Shown: positions 8,357 to 16,445 of the stretch, in pieces
How the letters are laid out: each line of letters begins with the position of its first letter
Position numbering within the stretch: position 1 is the first letter of the stretch
Source of the DNA: Halostagnicola sp. A56
GTDB lineage: Archaea > Halobacteriota > Halobacteria > Halobacteriales > Natrialbaceae
Assembly (NCBI RefSeq): GCF_000691505.1
Contig: NZ_JMIP02000019.1
Span: 158,462-222,461 of the forward strand
DNA: 64,000 bases
Direction: 5' to 3'
Program-made: the position numbers and the translations under genes
The notes under the pieces: generated by a model
What the model was told of the DNA's origin: nothing
Databases searched by the model: none
Seen by the model: only the letters and a program-made list of their open reading frames with translations

Positions 8357-10276
8357 ATGAACAAACAATCGATCACGCAGTACTACCGGAACCACCGGAA
8401 GGCCATCGTCACGGCGACGAGCGGCCTGCTGTACGGCGGTGGCTGGAGTCTCGGCTACCTCACGAGTTTCGAGATGGCAAGCGCCGCCATCCTCGTCCTC
8501 GCGACGGTCGTGGGTGGCTACGACATCGCCAAGACCGCTTACCACGAGGTCACCAACCGGACGCTCGGCATCAAGACGCTGGTGACGCTGGCCGCCATCG
8601 GTGCTATCGTCATCGGGGAGTACTGGGAAGCCGCCGCCGTCGTCTTCCTGTTCAGCCTTGGCAGCTACCTCGAAGGCCGGACGATGCGGAAGACCCGGAC
8701 GGCACTTCAGGAGCTACTGGAGATGACGCCCGACACGGCGACCGTCCGTCGCGACGGGACACTCCAAGAGGTCTCCGCCCGCGATGTCGAAGAGGGCGAA
8801 GTCGTCGTCGTAAAGCCGGGCGGGAAGATCCCGGTCGACGGAACCGTCGTCGACGGCGAGAGCGCAGTCAACCAGGCGCCGGTCACCGGCGAGAGCGCGC
8901 CCGTCCACAAGGCCGACAGCGACGAGGTGTACGCCGGGACGGTCAACCAGGAGGGCGCGCTAGAAATCCGGACGACGGGAGCGGGATCGGATACGACTCT
9001 CGAACGGATCATCCGTCGCGTCGAGGAGGCCCAGGAGGCTCAGTCGCCCACGGAGAGTCTCATCGACCGGTTCGCGAAGTACTACACGCCGGCCGTCATT
9101 GCCCTGGCTATCGGCGCGTACGCGGTCACGCAGAACGCGATCCTGTCGCTGACGCTGCTGGTCATCGGCTGTCCGGGCGCGCTGGTCATCGGGCCACCGG
9201 TCAGCATCGTCTCGGCCATCGGTAACGCCGCCCGGTCGGGCGTGCTGATGAAGGGCGGCGAACACCTCGAACGCGCCGGCAAGATCGATCTCGTCGCCTT
9301 CGACAAGACGGGGACGCTCACGAAGGGCGAGACCACCGTCTCCGACATCGAGGGGTTCGGCGTCGCCGCCGCCGACGTCCTCTCGCTCGCAGCGACCGCC
9401 GAGAAGAAGAGCGAACACCACCTCGCGGACGCCATCGTCGACATGGCCCGCGAACGCCAGACGGCTGCGACGGACGGTGGAGCGACGGTCGCCCAAGCGG
9501 ACGATACGGACGTGGGGCGCAGGTCGGTCCCCGATCCCGACGACTTCGACGTGGTCGCCGGCAAGGGCGTCATCGCCCATGCCGATGGCCAGGAAGTCGT
9601 CGTCGGCAACCGCGCGCTGCTGGACGACCGCGACGTCGATGTCCCCGATCGGGTCGCCGACTACGTCCGCGAGCGTGAGGGGCGCGGCGAGACAGTCGTC
9701 CACGTCGTTCGGGACGGGGACATCATCGGCGCGATTGCGATGCGGGACGAGCTCCGGGAGGCCGCTCCTGGGGTCGTCGCGGCGCTCCAAGACGCTGGCA
9801 TCGAGACGGTGATGCTCACCGGCGACAACGATCGGACGGCCGCTGCCGTTGCCGAGGAGGTCGGTATCGACGAGTACCGTGCCGAACTCCTCCCCGAGGA
9901 CAAGCAGTCCGTCATCGAGGGCTACCAGGCCGACGGCCACGTCGTCGCGATGGTCGGCGACGGCATCAACGACGCGCCATCGCTGGCCACTGCCGATGTC
10001 GGCATCGCGATGGGTGCTGCGGGAACGGACACCGCTATCGAAACGGCTGACATGGCGTTGATGGCCGACGACCTCGAACGCATCCCGTACGCGGTCAAAC
10101 TCAGCAAGGCGACGCGCTGGAACGTCCTCGAGAACGTCGGGATCGCGGTGCTGACCGTGACCGTCCTCCTCGCGGGCGTGCTCACCAGCTACGTCACCCT
10201 CGCGTCGGGAATGCTGGTCCACGAGGCCAGCGTCCTCCTCGTCATCCTCAACGGGATGCGACTGCTCCGCTACTGA
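8357..10276 (+). CDS. P1B-type heavy-metal ATPase with CPG transmembrane motif
   Basis: The start chosen is ATG 8357 (MNKQSITQYY), giving 639 residues. The upstream in-frame extension to 8138 is the shifted HMA gene. Hallmarks in order: TGES at 177-180 (actuator), CPG at 272-274 in the sixth helix (CPC or SPC in most relatives), the phosphorylated Asp316 in DKTGT, SEHH at 352-355 where most P1B pumps have SEHP, TGD at 488-490, GDGIND at 534-539, and HEAS at 622-625 in the last helix, resembling the HEGxT element of P1B-4 pumps. It has no N-terminal metal-binding domain of its own; the adjacent HMA protein would supply one. Likely role is ATP-driven metal export. Which metal cannot be told from this mixture of motifs. 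Confidence 0.9.
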   Translation: MNKQSITQYYRNHRKAIVTATSGLLYGGGWSLGYLTSFEMASAAILVLATVVGGYDIAKTAYHEVTNRTLGIKTLVTLAAIGAIVIGEYWEAAAVVFLFSLGSYLEGRTMRKTRTALQELLEMTPDTATVRRDGTLQEVSARDVEEGEVVVVKPGGKIPVDGTVVDGESAVNQAPVTGESAPVHKADSDEVYAGTVNQEGALEIRTTGAGSDTTLERIIRRVEEAQEAQSPTESLIDRFAKYYTPAVIALAIGAYAVTQNAILSLTLLVIGCPGALVIGPPVSIVSAIGNAARSGVLMKGGEHLERAGKIDLVAFDKTGTLTKGETTVSDIEGFGVAAADVLSLAATAEKKSEHHLADAIVDMARERQTAATDGGATVAQADDTDVGRRSVPDPDDFDVVAGKGVIAHADGQEVVVGNRALLDDRDVDVPDRVADYVREREGRGETVVHVVRDGDIIGAIAMRDELREAAPGVVAALQDAGIETVMLTGDNDRTAAAVAEEVGIDEYRAELLPEDKQSVIEGYQADGHVVAMVGDGINDAPSLATADVGIAMGAAGTDTAIETADMALMADDLERIPYAVKLSKATRWNVLENVGIAVLTVTVLLAGVLTSYVTLASGMLVHEASVLLVILNGMRLLRY

Positions 10277-10304
10277 CCACGAGACACGATCACAACCACA
10301 ACTC

Positions 10305-10958
10305 ATGACATCGAATTCGACTGCGACTGACACGACCCAGACGAGAACCAATTGGCAGGTCGACTACGACGTCGAGCCGATCGAAATCCGCGACCCCGTC
10401 GCGGAGGCCCTCGACGTCCTCGAACCGGGCGAGCCGTTCGTCATCGCTTATAGAGACGCGGTGAAAGAGGCAGGACACTCCTGTCCGACTGCCTCGGGCG
10501 CCTACCGGATCGTCCAGCTCGGGCTCGACGCCCTGTATCCCGACGACTATCCAGTCCGGAGCGAAATCGAGGTCCAGACGGCCGGCCCGCAGGAGGATGC
10601 TGCGTACGGCGTGATGAGCCGTATCATCTCGTACGTGACTGGCGCGACCGGCGATGACGGATTCAGCGGGCTCGCCGGCGGCTATGGCGGCCGCCGCGAC
10701 CTCCTGTGCTTCGACGGGTTCGACCCGGACACGGCGGACCCGACGTTCCGGTTCCGGCGAACCGACACGGACGAGACCGTCGAAGTGGCCTACCACGTCA
10801 GCGACGTTCCTAGCGGTGGACCCGCAATCGGGAACCTCCAGAGGATTCTCGACGGATCGGCAAGCGACCAGCAACGGGAGGCCTTCGCTGACGCTTGGCA
10901 CCGCCGCGTGCAGGCTGTTCTCAGAGACGCCACCCTATTCTCCGTCGAAGGGGTATGA
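10305..10958 (+). CDS. FmdE-like protein
   Basis: A 217-residue soluble acidic protein, 28 bp downstream of the ATPase and probably in the same operon. The segment AGHSCPTASGAYRIVQLGLD (residues about 55-74) matches the start of the FmdE family, where a His-x-Cys pair before a long helix helps bind metal or a cofactor. A glycine-rich segment GGYGGRRDLLCFDGFD follows. FmdE was named from tungsten formylmethanofuran dehydrogenase operons, but most members are free-standing and unassigned, and the methanogenic pathway is absent here. A metal-binding accessory role for the pump is inference from position. Confidence 0.65.
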   Translation: MTSNSTATDTTQTRTNWQVDYDVEPIEIRDPVAEALDVLEPGEPFVIAYRDAVKEAGHSCPTASGAYRIVQLGLDALYPDDYPVRSEIEVQTAGPQEDAAYGVMSRIISYVTGATGDDGFSGLAGGYGGRRDLLCFDGFDPDTADPTFRFRRTDTDETVEVAYHVSDVPSGGPAIGNLQRILDGSASDQQREAFADAWHRRVQAVLRDATLFSVEGV

Positions 10959-11112
10959 ACGCGGCGGTGTACCCCTCACACTCGTAATGAGAGTTACCGC
11001 GATATACTGTTGGGCTCCTTGGGTACCTTGGTAGCGCCATCACCTAACTCGCCGACATCGATATGAGAGTACCCCACGCAAACCATCCCCTCAGAGTTGT
11101 CCAAGTATCGAG

Positions 11113-11652
11113 CTACAACCGCCAACCCAAATACTCAAACAAGAATCTCGCCCATCCCGCGTCAACTGCCATATGGAGCAAGGTAATAACGGCGAACGAC
11201 GAGTTCTCGGTCAGGGCGCGAAACCGTTGTTCGGACAGTTCGAGCTCGTGTTCACGTGCTTCGAAACCGGTCGCATAGTAGCCGAGCAGGATTCCTGCAG
11301 CCATAAAGAGACCGACGTCATTAAGAACGAGAACAGTCGGCTCGCCGGCGGGTACTTGTTCGAGTGAGATGATGAATAGTACCCAGACGGTGACGGCCAC
11401 GCCGACGAGTGCGCCACCAAGAATCCACATAGCCAGCTGAATGATACGGTCGGTTGGATGTGTTCGTGCCAGCCAAGTTCCGCCAATGATGAGGCTAACT
11501 CCGACAATAAACGGAAGTGATACTTCGATAAAATCCACGACAAGGTTGTTGGTATCATTCTCGTAGAGATATCGGAGCACTCGCTCGGCGTTGCTCGGCT
11601 CCTCGAGTTCCGCGGAGGTGTGCTCTTCGAAATCCTCGATATCGATCGACAT
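11113..11652 (-). pseudogene. Truncated membrane sensor histidine kinase (N-terminal fragment)
   Basis: The start chosen is ATG 11652 (MSIDIEDFEEH). Residues about 40-130 contain three to four membrane helices typical of haloarchaeal sensor kinases. After them EHELELSEQRFRALTENSSF is the standard entry into a PAS domain. The PAS domain then stops: after FAVIT the sequence continues with 24 unrelated residues to the stop. No HisKA or ATPase domain follows on either frame up to the FmdE-like gene. It therefore looks like a kinase cut off by a rearrangement at about 11185. A short product may still be translated. Confidence 0.7.
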
Positions 11653-11715
11653 ACGGGAACCAACGAGCCGGATCATCAAGAGTGTATCCGAAATATTATT
11701 GATATGGGCTGTACG

Positions 11716-11747
11716 CTTGTATTCTTGTATCCTTGTACTCTTGTATC
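11716..11747. repeat. Four tandem 8-bp units, CTTGTATN
   Basis: CTTGTATT, CTTGTATC, CTTGTACT and CTTGTATC follow each other without gaps upstream of the truncated kinase gene. The surrounding 280 bp (11653-11933) hold no other recognisable feature and separate the accessory block from lysA. Confidence 0.8.
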
Positions 11748-11933
11748 TGACACATTCACCTTATTGGCAAGCGGAGACAGGCGGGCTGACGATGAACCAA
11801 CACGGAGTGGATCGGATCTGCCTGCGACACCGAACCTGAGGGAGTAGACGGTATCGATTCAGGTGGTCCACCCGCTTCTCGGCGAGCGGACGAACCCAAA
11901 CGCTTGAATCCTCCCGGTCACTTCCAGTTGATA

Positions 11934-13181
11934 ATGAGTGATTTCGCGGACTCGCCGGCCGTTCGCCGGCTCGTAGACTGGAATCTCGAGCGACTCGAGT
12001 CGCTCGCCGCCGAGTACGACACGCCGCTTTACGTGATGGATCTCGATCGCGTGAAGGAGAACTACGGCCGGTTTTCGGCCGCGTTTCCCGATGCCCACGT
12101 GATGTACGCGGCGAAAGCGCACACTGGAAAGGCGGTCCTCGAGGCAGTGCTCGAGGTCGGCGGGACGATCGAATGTGCGGCCTGGGGCGAACTGCAACGC
12201 TCGATCGACGCCGGTGCGGACCCGAACGAACTGCAGTACACCGCCGTCAACCCACCGGACCACGACCTCGACTACGCGACCGACCTCGCCGTGGATAATC
12301 CGGGGCTGACGATCACCATCGGCGCGGTCGACACGCTCGAGCGCCTCGCAGATCGGGGTTACGACGGTCGCATCGCCATTCGGATCAACCCCGGCATCGG
12401 AACGGGCCACCACGAGAAGGTCGCGACCGGCGCGGACGCGAAGTTCGGCATCCCCTACGAACGCGTCCCAGAGGTCGCCGACCGCGTACGCGAGGCGTTC
12501 GACCTCGTCGGCCTCCACGCCCACGCCGGCAGCGGCGTTCTGACCGCCGGGCTCGAGGACCACTGTCGCGCCATTTCTCGCATCGGCGAGATGGCCCGCC
12601 GGGTCGGCGACGAGGACCTCGAGTTCGTCGACGTCGGCGGCGGCTACGGCGTTCCCTACCGTGAAGACGACGAGCCACTGGACCTCGTGAAGACCTCGAA
12701 TATGGTCCGCGAGGCGGTTGGCGACCTCGACGCCCAACTCAAGCTCGAGCCGGGTCGCTACGTTGTCGCCGACGCGGGGCTAATCCTCTCGGAAGTGAAC
12801 ACGATCAAGGACGCGCCGGACACGACCGTGGTCGGCATCGACGCCAGCCTCGCGACGCTCATTCGGCCCGCGATGTTCGGCTCGTATCATCCCATGCGCA
12901 ACGTCAGCGCGCCCGAGCGCGAGCCCCACGAGGTCACCGTCGGCGGGCCGGTCTGTACCAGCGCAGATGTCTTCGCTCACGATCGGCCGATCGCCCGGCC
13001 GGAGCGCGGTGACGTCGTCGCGATCGGTAACGCGGGATCGTACGGCTACGAACTCGCCAGTCAGTTCCACTCCCAGCCCCGACCAGCGGAAGTGGCGCTC
13101 GAGGACGGAAAGGATCGGGTCGTTCGCCGGCGCGAAACGCTCGAGGACGTAACGCGCGTCGAGCGCGAATCGGGGCAGTAG
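11934..13181 (+). CDS. lysA: Diaminopimelate decarboxylase
   Basis: A 415-residue fold-III PLP enzyme that makes L-lysine from meso-diaminopimelate. The start chosen is ATG 11934 (MSDFADSPAVRR) rather than the TTG ten codons upstream. VMYAAKAHTG contains the PLP lysine; HAHAGSGV and VDVGGGYG are the phosphate-binding and glycine loops; the C-terminal region has GGPVCTSADVF with the active-site cysteine and GNAGSYGYELASQF. Length is normal. The stop codon TAG abuts the ATG of the next gene with no gap, so the two are translationally coupled steps of lysine synthesis. Confidence 0.95.
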   Translation: MSDFADSPAVRRLVDWNLERLESLAAEYDTPLYVMDLDRVKENYGRFSAAFPDAHVMYAAKAHTGKAVLEAVLEVGGTIECAAWGELQRSIDAGADPNELQYTAVNPPDHDLDYATDLAVDNPGLTITIGAVDTLERLADRGYDGRIAIRINPGIGTGHHEKVATGADAKFGIPYERVPEVADRVREAFDLVGLHAHAGSGVLTAGLEDHCRAISRIGEMARRVGDEDLEFVDVGGGYGVPYREDDEPLDLVKTSNMVREAVGDLDAQLKLEPGRYVVADAGLILSEVNTIKDAPDTTVVGIDASLATLIRPAMFGSYHPMRNVSAPEREPHEVTVGGPVCTSADVFAHDRPIARPERGDVVAIGNAGSYGYELASQFHSQPRPAEVALEDGKDRVVRRRETLEDVTRVERESGQ

Positions 13182-14294
13182 ATGGGCTTCGATATCGCGC
13201 AGTTCCACGCCGACGCGGTCCGGACGCCCTCCCACGAGGACGTTTCGGAGATGCGGGACCTGCTCCGTGAGACGCTTCGCGACGCCGGGCTCGAGCCGAC
13301 GGTGGACGACTACGGGAACGTCCTCGCCAGCCGAGGCGCCGGCGGACAGGGATCGACCGACGGAACGGACGCCTCCGGCCCGCACATCGTCTTGAACACC
13401 CACATCGACACCGTCGCTCCGCACGTTCCCTACGAGCGAGACGGCGATATCGTCCGCGGGCGCGGGGCCTGTGACGCGAAGGGGCCGCTCGCCGCCCTGC
13501 TCGCCGCGTTCCTCCGGGTCGAACCGACCGACGGGACGCTCACGCTCGCGATTACTACCGACGAGGAGACGCTGATGACCGGCGGGGCGGGACTTCAGGA
13601 GACGCTGGTCCCGTCTGCCGACGGCTTCATCGTCGGCGAACCGACGGACCTCGACGTGTGTACCGCCGCCCGCGGCCAGTGCGAAGGGACGATTACCCTC
13701 GAGGGCGAAAGCGGCCACGCGGCGAAGGTACCCGCTGACCGAAACGCGGTATTCGGCCTCGAGACCGTTCTCGAGGCGCTTCGAAGCTACGACGACGAGG
13801 CCGGACCGGGCGCGGACGCCACGCTCGGGGAGCCGAAACTGACGGCGACGATGCTCGAGGCCGGCGAGGCACCGAACCGCGTTCCGGACCGGTGCCGGCT
13901 CACGTTCGACCGGCGGAGCGTCCCGCCGGAGACGAGCGAGTCGTTCCGTACGGATCTCGAGGCGTTTCTCGACGACCGCGTTCCGGACACGCTCGAGGCC
14001 TCCGTCGATCTCATCCGGCCCGATACGCCGTTCCCGAAGGCGTTCGTCACGGACGAGGACGACGCGCTCGTTCGGAGTCTTCGAGCGGCGAGCGGCGGCG
14101 ACGTCCGGCCGTTCGGCGCGGCGACCGAAGCCGGGTTCTTCGCCGCCGACGCGCCGACCGTCGTTTTCGGACCGGGTGTCCTCGAGGACGAGGACGGCGG
14201 CGTCGCCCACGCTGAACGCGAGTACGTTCGCCTATCCGACATCGAGCGAGCGACGGCAGCGGTCCGCGAGACGCTCGAGGAACTCGTCGGCTGA
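13182..14294 (+). CDS. dapE: M20 peptidase, probable succinyl-diaminopimelate desuccinylase
   Basis: A 370-residue zinc amidohydrolase of the M20 family. VLNTHIDTVAPH carries the first metal histidine and catalytic Asp. RGACDAKGPLAALL contains the bridging Asp, and TTDEETLMTGG the catalytic Glu pair. FIVGEPTDLD precedes the dimerisation (lid) domain at about residues 160-280. The gene begins directly at the lysA stop, which supports DapE or the related LysK/ArgE-type function in lysine synthesis over a general peptidase. Substrate is inferred from context. Confidence 0.85.
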   Translation: MGFDIAQFHADAVRTPSHEDVSEMRDLLRETLRDAGLEPTVDDYGNVLASRGAGGQGSTDGTDASGPHIVLNTHIDTVAPHVPYERDGDIVRGRGACDAKGPLAALLAAFLRVEPTDGTLTLAITTDEETLMTGGAGLQETLVPSADGFIVGEPTDLDVCTAARGQCEGTITLEGESGHAAKVPADRNAVFGLETVLEALRSYDDEAGPGADATLGEPKLTATMLEAGEAPNRVPDRCRLTFDRRSVPPETSESFRTDLEAFLDDRVPDTLEASVDLIRPDTPFPKAFVTDEDDALVRSLRAASGGDVRPFGAATEAGFFAADAPTVVFGPGVLEDEDGGVAHAEREYVRLSDIERATAAVRETLEELVG

Positions 14295-14392
14295 TCGGCA
14301 GCGAGACCGCTCGAAGAAGTCATCGAACGGCTTCGCAGCACATTCTGTAACGGCCCGTAACTCTATTACTCCCACGCGAGTACTCGACTCGT

Positions 14393-14620
14393 ATGGGACG
14401 GTACGGAAAACTCGATTATCCCCATCTGACGAAAGCCGGGTTCCTTCTCGGCCTTGGATTGCTCATTATTGGCGTCGGCGGCGAGTTCGTCGGGCAGACG
14501 TACTTCGGCGGTCTCCCCGCCTGGGAGGATACGCTGTTGTATGCCCTCTCGATCGTCGGCCTCCTTGTCGGCTTCTTCTCGCCGTTCGTGTTCGGCATCT
14601 TCCTCCCGCTCACCGAATAG
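14393..14620 (+). CDS. Small two-span membrane protein, unknown function
   Basis: 75 residues: a short basic N-terminus (MGRYGKLDYPHLTKAG), a membrane helix at about 17-37, a short loop with an aromatic cluster, and a second helix at about 47-68. I believe similar small proteins are widespread in haloarchaea, but no function is known to me. A/T-rich sequence TATTAC about 30 bases upstream suggests its own leaderless promoter. Confidence 0.65.
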   Translation: MGRYGKLDYPHLTKAGFLLGLGLLIIGVGGEFVGQTYFGGLPAWEDTLLYALSIVGLLVGFFSPFVFGIFLPLTE

Positions 14621-14748
14621 GAAGACCCCTGGCCGTTTTCGATAGCTCGATCTTGAGTCGTATGAACACGTTTTCGCTGTTTCCTGTGACCGTGAGCGCG
14701 GTTTCCTTGGTTCCGCGACGCACACCCACGAAATGCCTTTACGGGCTG

Positions 14749-14762
14749 ACTGACTAGTCAGT
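14749..14762. promoter_or_regulatory. 14-bp perfect palindrome upstream of the MATE gene
   Basis: ACTGACTAGTCAGT is its own reverse complement and lies about 140 bp before the MATE start. TetR-family repressors of drug exporters often bind such sites, so it may be an operator; no regulator gene is adjacent. A 46-codon frame (14767-14907) begins 4 bases after the palindrome and overlaps the MATE start as ATGA. It is rich in Arg and Pro and I do not call it a gene. Confidence 0.55.
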
Positions 14763-14903
14763 TACTATGTGGCAATTGAAACATCGAGGCTGGCCGAGGG
14801 AGTCGGATCGGCCGCTCGAACGGACTCCCCTCCCCGATCGTACCGACGCGTTCCCCCGCTCGAGAGCCCTGCCAGCGGATAGTCGCCGATCGTCGGGTGG
14901 AAG

Positions 14904-16372
14904 ATGAGCGCGGCCGGCGAAGATCGATCCGTCGATGTGACTAACGGAGAGCTGTTGAAGCCGATCGTCTTTCTCGCGATTCCGCTCGTGTTGACACAGC
15001 TACTGCAGGTCGCGTACAACATCGCGGATACGTTCTGGGTGGGCCGGGTCGCTCCGACGCCGTCGCCGCGATCTCCTTTGCGTTTCCGATCATCTTCCTG
15101 GTCATCAGTATCGGCGGGGGCTTTACGGTCGCTGGCACCATCCTAATCTCCCAGCACAAGGGTGCGGACAACGACGAGCGGGTCGATCACGTCGTCGGGC
15201 AGACGATGTCGTTCGTGCTTCTCGTCTCGCTGCTCGCCTCGATCGTCGGCTACGTTTTCGCACCGCAGTTGCTCACGCTCGTCGGTGCCGAGGCCGGGAG
15301 CGCAGTCCACGGAATGGCCGTCGACTACACGCGAGCCTGGTTCGTCGGGACGGTCACCGTCTTCGCGTTCTTCATGTTTCAGGCGCTGTTGCGCGGGTGG
15401 GGCGATACGCGAACGCCGCTTTACCTGATGACCGTCAGCGTCGTTCTCAACGTCGTCCTCGATCCGTTCCTCATCCTCGGGTTCGAAAGCAATCCGCTGT
15501 TCGGCGCGCTCGGGCTGGAAACGCTCGAGTCGTCGCTATACTCGCTGACCGGCTTCGCCGGCCTCGGCGTCGAAGGCGCGGCGATCGCGACGGTGTTTAG
15601 CCGGGCAGTCGGCGCTGTCGTCGGCGTCTGGCTGCTGTTCTCAGGTCAACTGGGTATCCGACCCTCTATCTAGCAGTTCCGCCTGCAACTCGAGACCGTG
15701 AGGAAGATCGTCCGCCTCGGAATCCCCGCGGGGATCGAACAGAGCACTCGAGCACTCGGCCTGACGGTCCTGACGGCGCTGGTAGCCATCGCCGGTTCGG
15801 ACGCCGTCGCGGCCTTCGGCGTCGGCAGTCGTGTGTACGCGGTATTTACCCTCCTCTCGCTCGGGATCGCGCAGGCGACCGAGGTCGTCGTCGGGCAGAA
15901 TCTCGGTGCGGAGCAGTCAAACCGCGCCCGCAACGGCGTCCTATTGAACGCCGGGATCATCGGCGGGGCGTTCGCGGCGATGAGCGTCGTCGTCTACGCG
16001 TTCGCACCGGAGATCATCGGCGCCTTCTTGACCGGTGAGGAGTCGGCGACGGTGATCGACATGGGTGCCGAATTCCTCACGATCGTCGGTCCGACGTTTG
16101 CGTTCCTCGGGGTATTTCAGATCCTGATGGGGGCGTTCCGCGGCAGCGGAAGCACCCGGATCGCCATGGCGTTCTCGATCCTCTCGCTGTGGATCATCCA
16201 GGTCCCGGTCGCCTACGGGCTCATCCAGTGGGGTGGGTTCGGCGAGACCGGCGTCTGGTACGCGATGGCCATCTCGAACGTCGTGAGCGTCGTCGTCGCC
16301 GGCCTCTGGTTCTTCCGCGGGACCTGGACGAGCGGCGTCATCGACGCGCCCGCGTCGCCGACCACAGACTGA
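14904..16372 (+). pseudogene. MATE-family multidrug/Na+ antiporter, broken by a frameshift and a nonsense codon
   Basis: The three pieces together make a full-length 12-helix MATE transporter of about 489 residues. Piece 1 (from 14904) reads MSAAGEDRSVDVTNGELLKP through NIADTFWVGRV. At about 15050 one G is missing; restoring it gives SDAVAAISFAFPIIFLVIS in continuity. Piece 2 runs to an in-frame TAG at 15671-15673, and piece 3 resumes in the same frame (QFRLQLETVRKIVRLGIPAG) to the TGA at 16370-16372. The stop lies in the loop between the two six-helix halves. Because one lesion is a substitution, this is probably a genuine pseudogene rather than only a sequencing fault. Confidence 0.85.
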
Positions 16373-16445
16373 TCTCGACTCCACGTTTCGAGGAACGTTT
16401 CTCGCCGCCGGACTCCGTTGACCGACGACTCGTCTCGAGTCGAGA

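Noticed and set aside
8138..10276. Single 712-residue ATPase with a long N-terminus
   Set aside because: The first 73 codons are the HMA gene read out of frame; a normal start exists at 8357.
8960..10351. 463-codon minus-strand open frame opposite the P-type ATPase
   Set aside because: Shadow of the ATPase gene, with no domain of its own.
12780..14210. 476-codon minus-strand open frame opposite lysA and dapE
   Set aside because: The plus strand carries two complete, motif-rich enzymes; the antisense frame has no recognisable domain.
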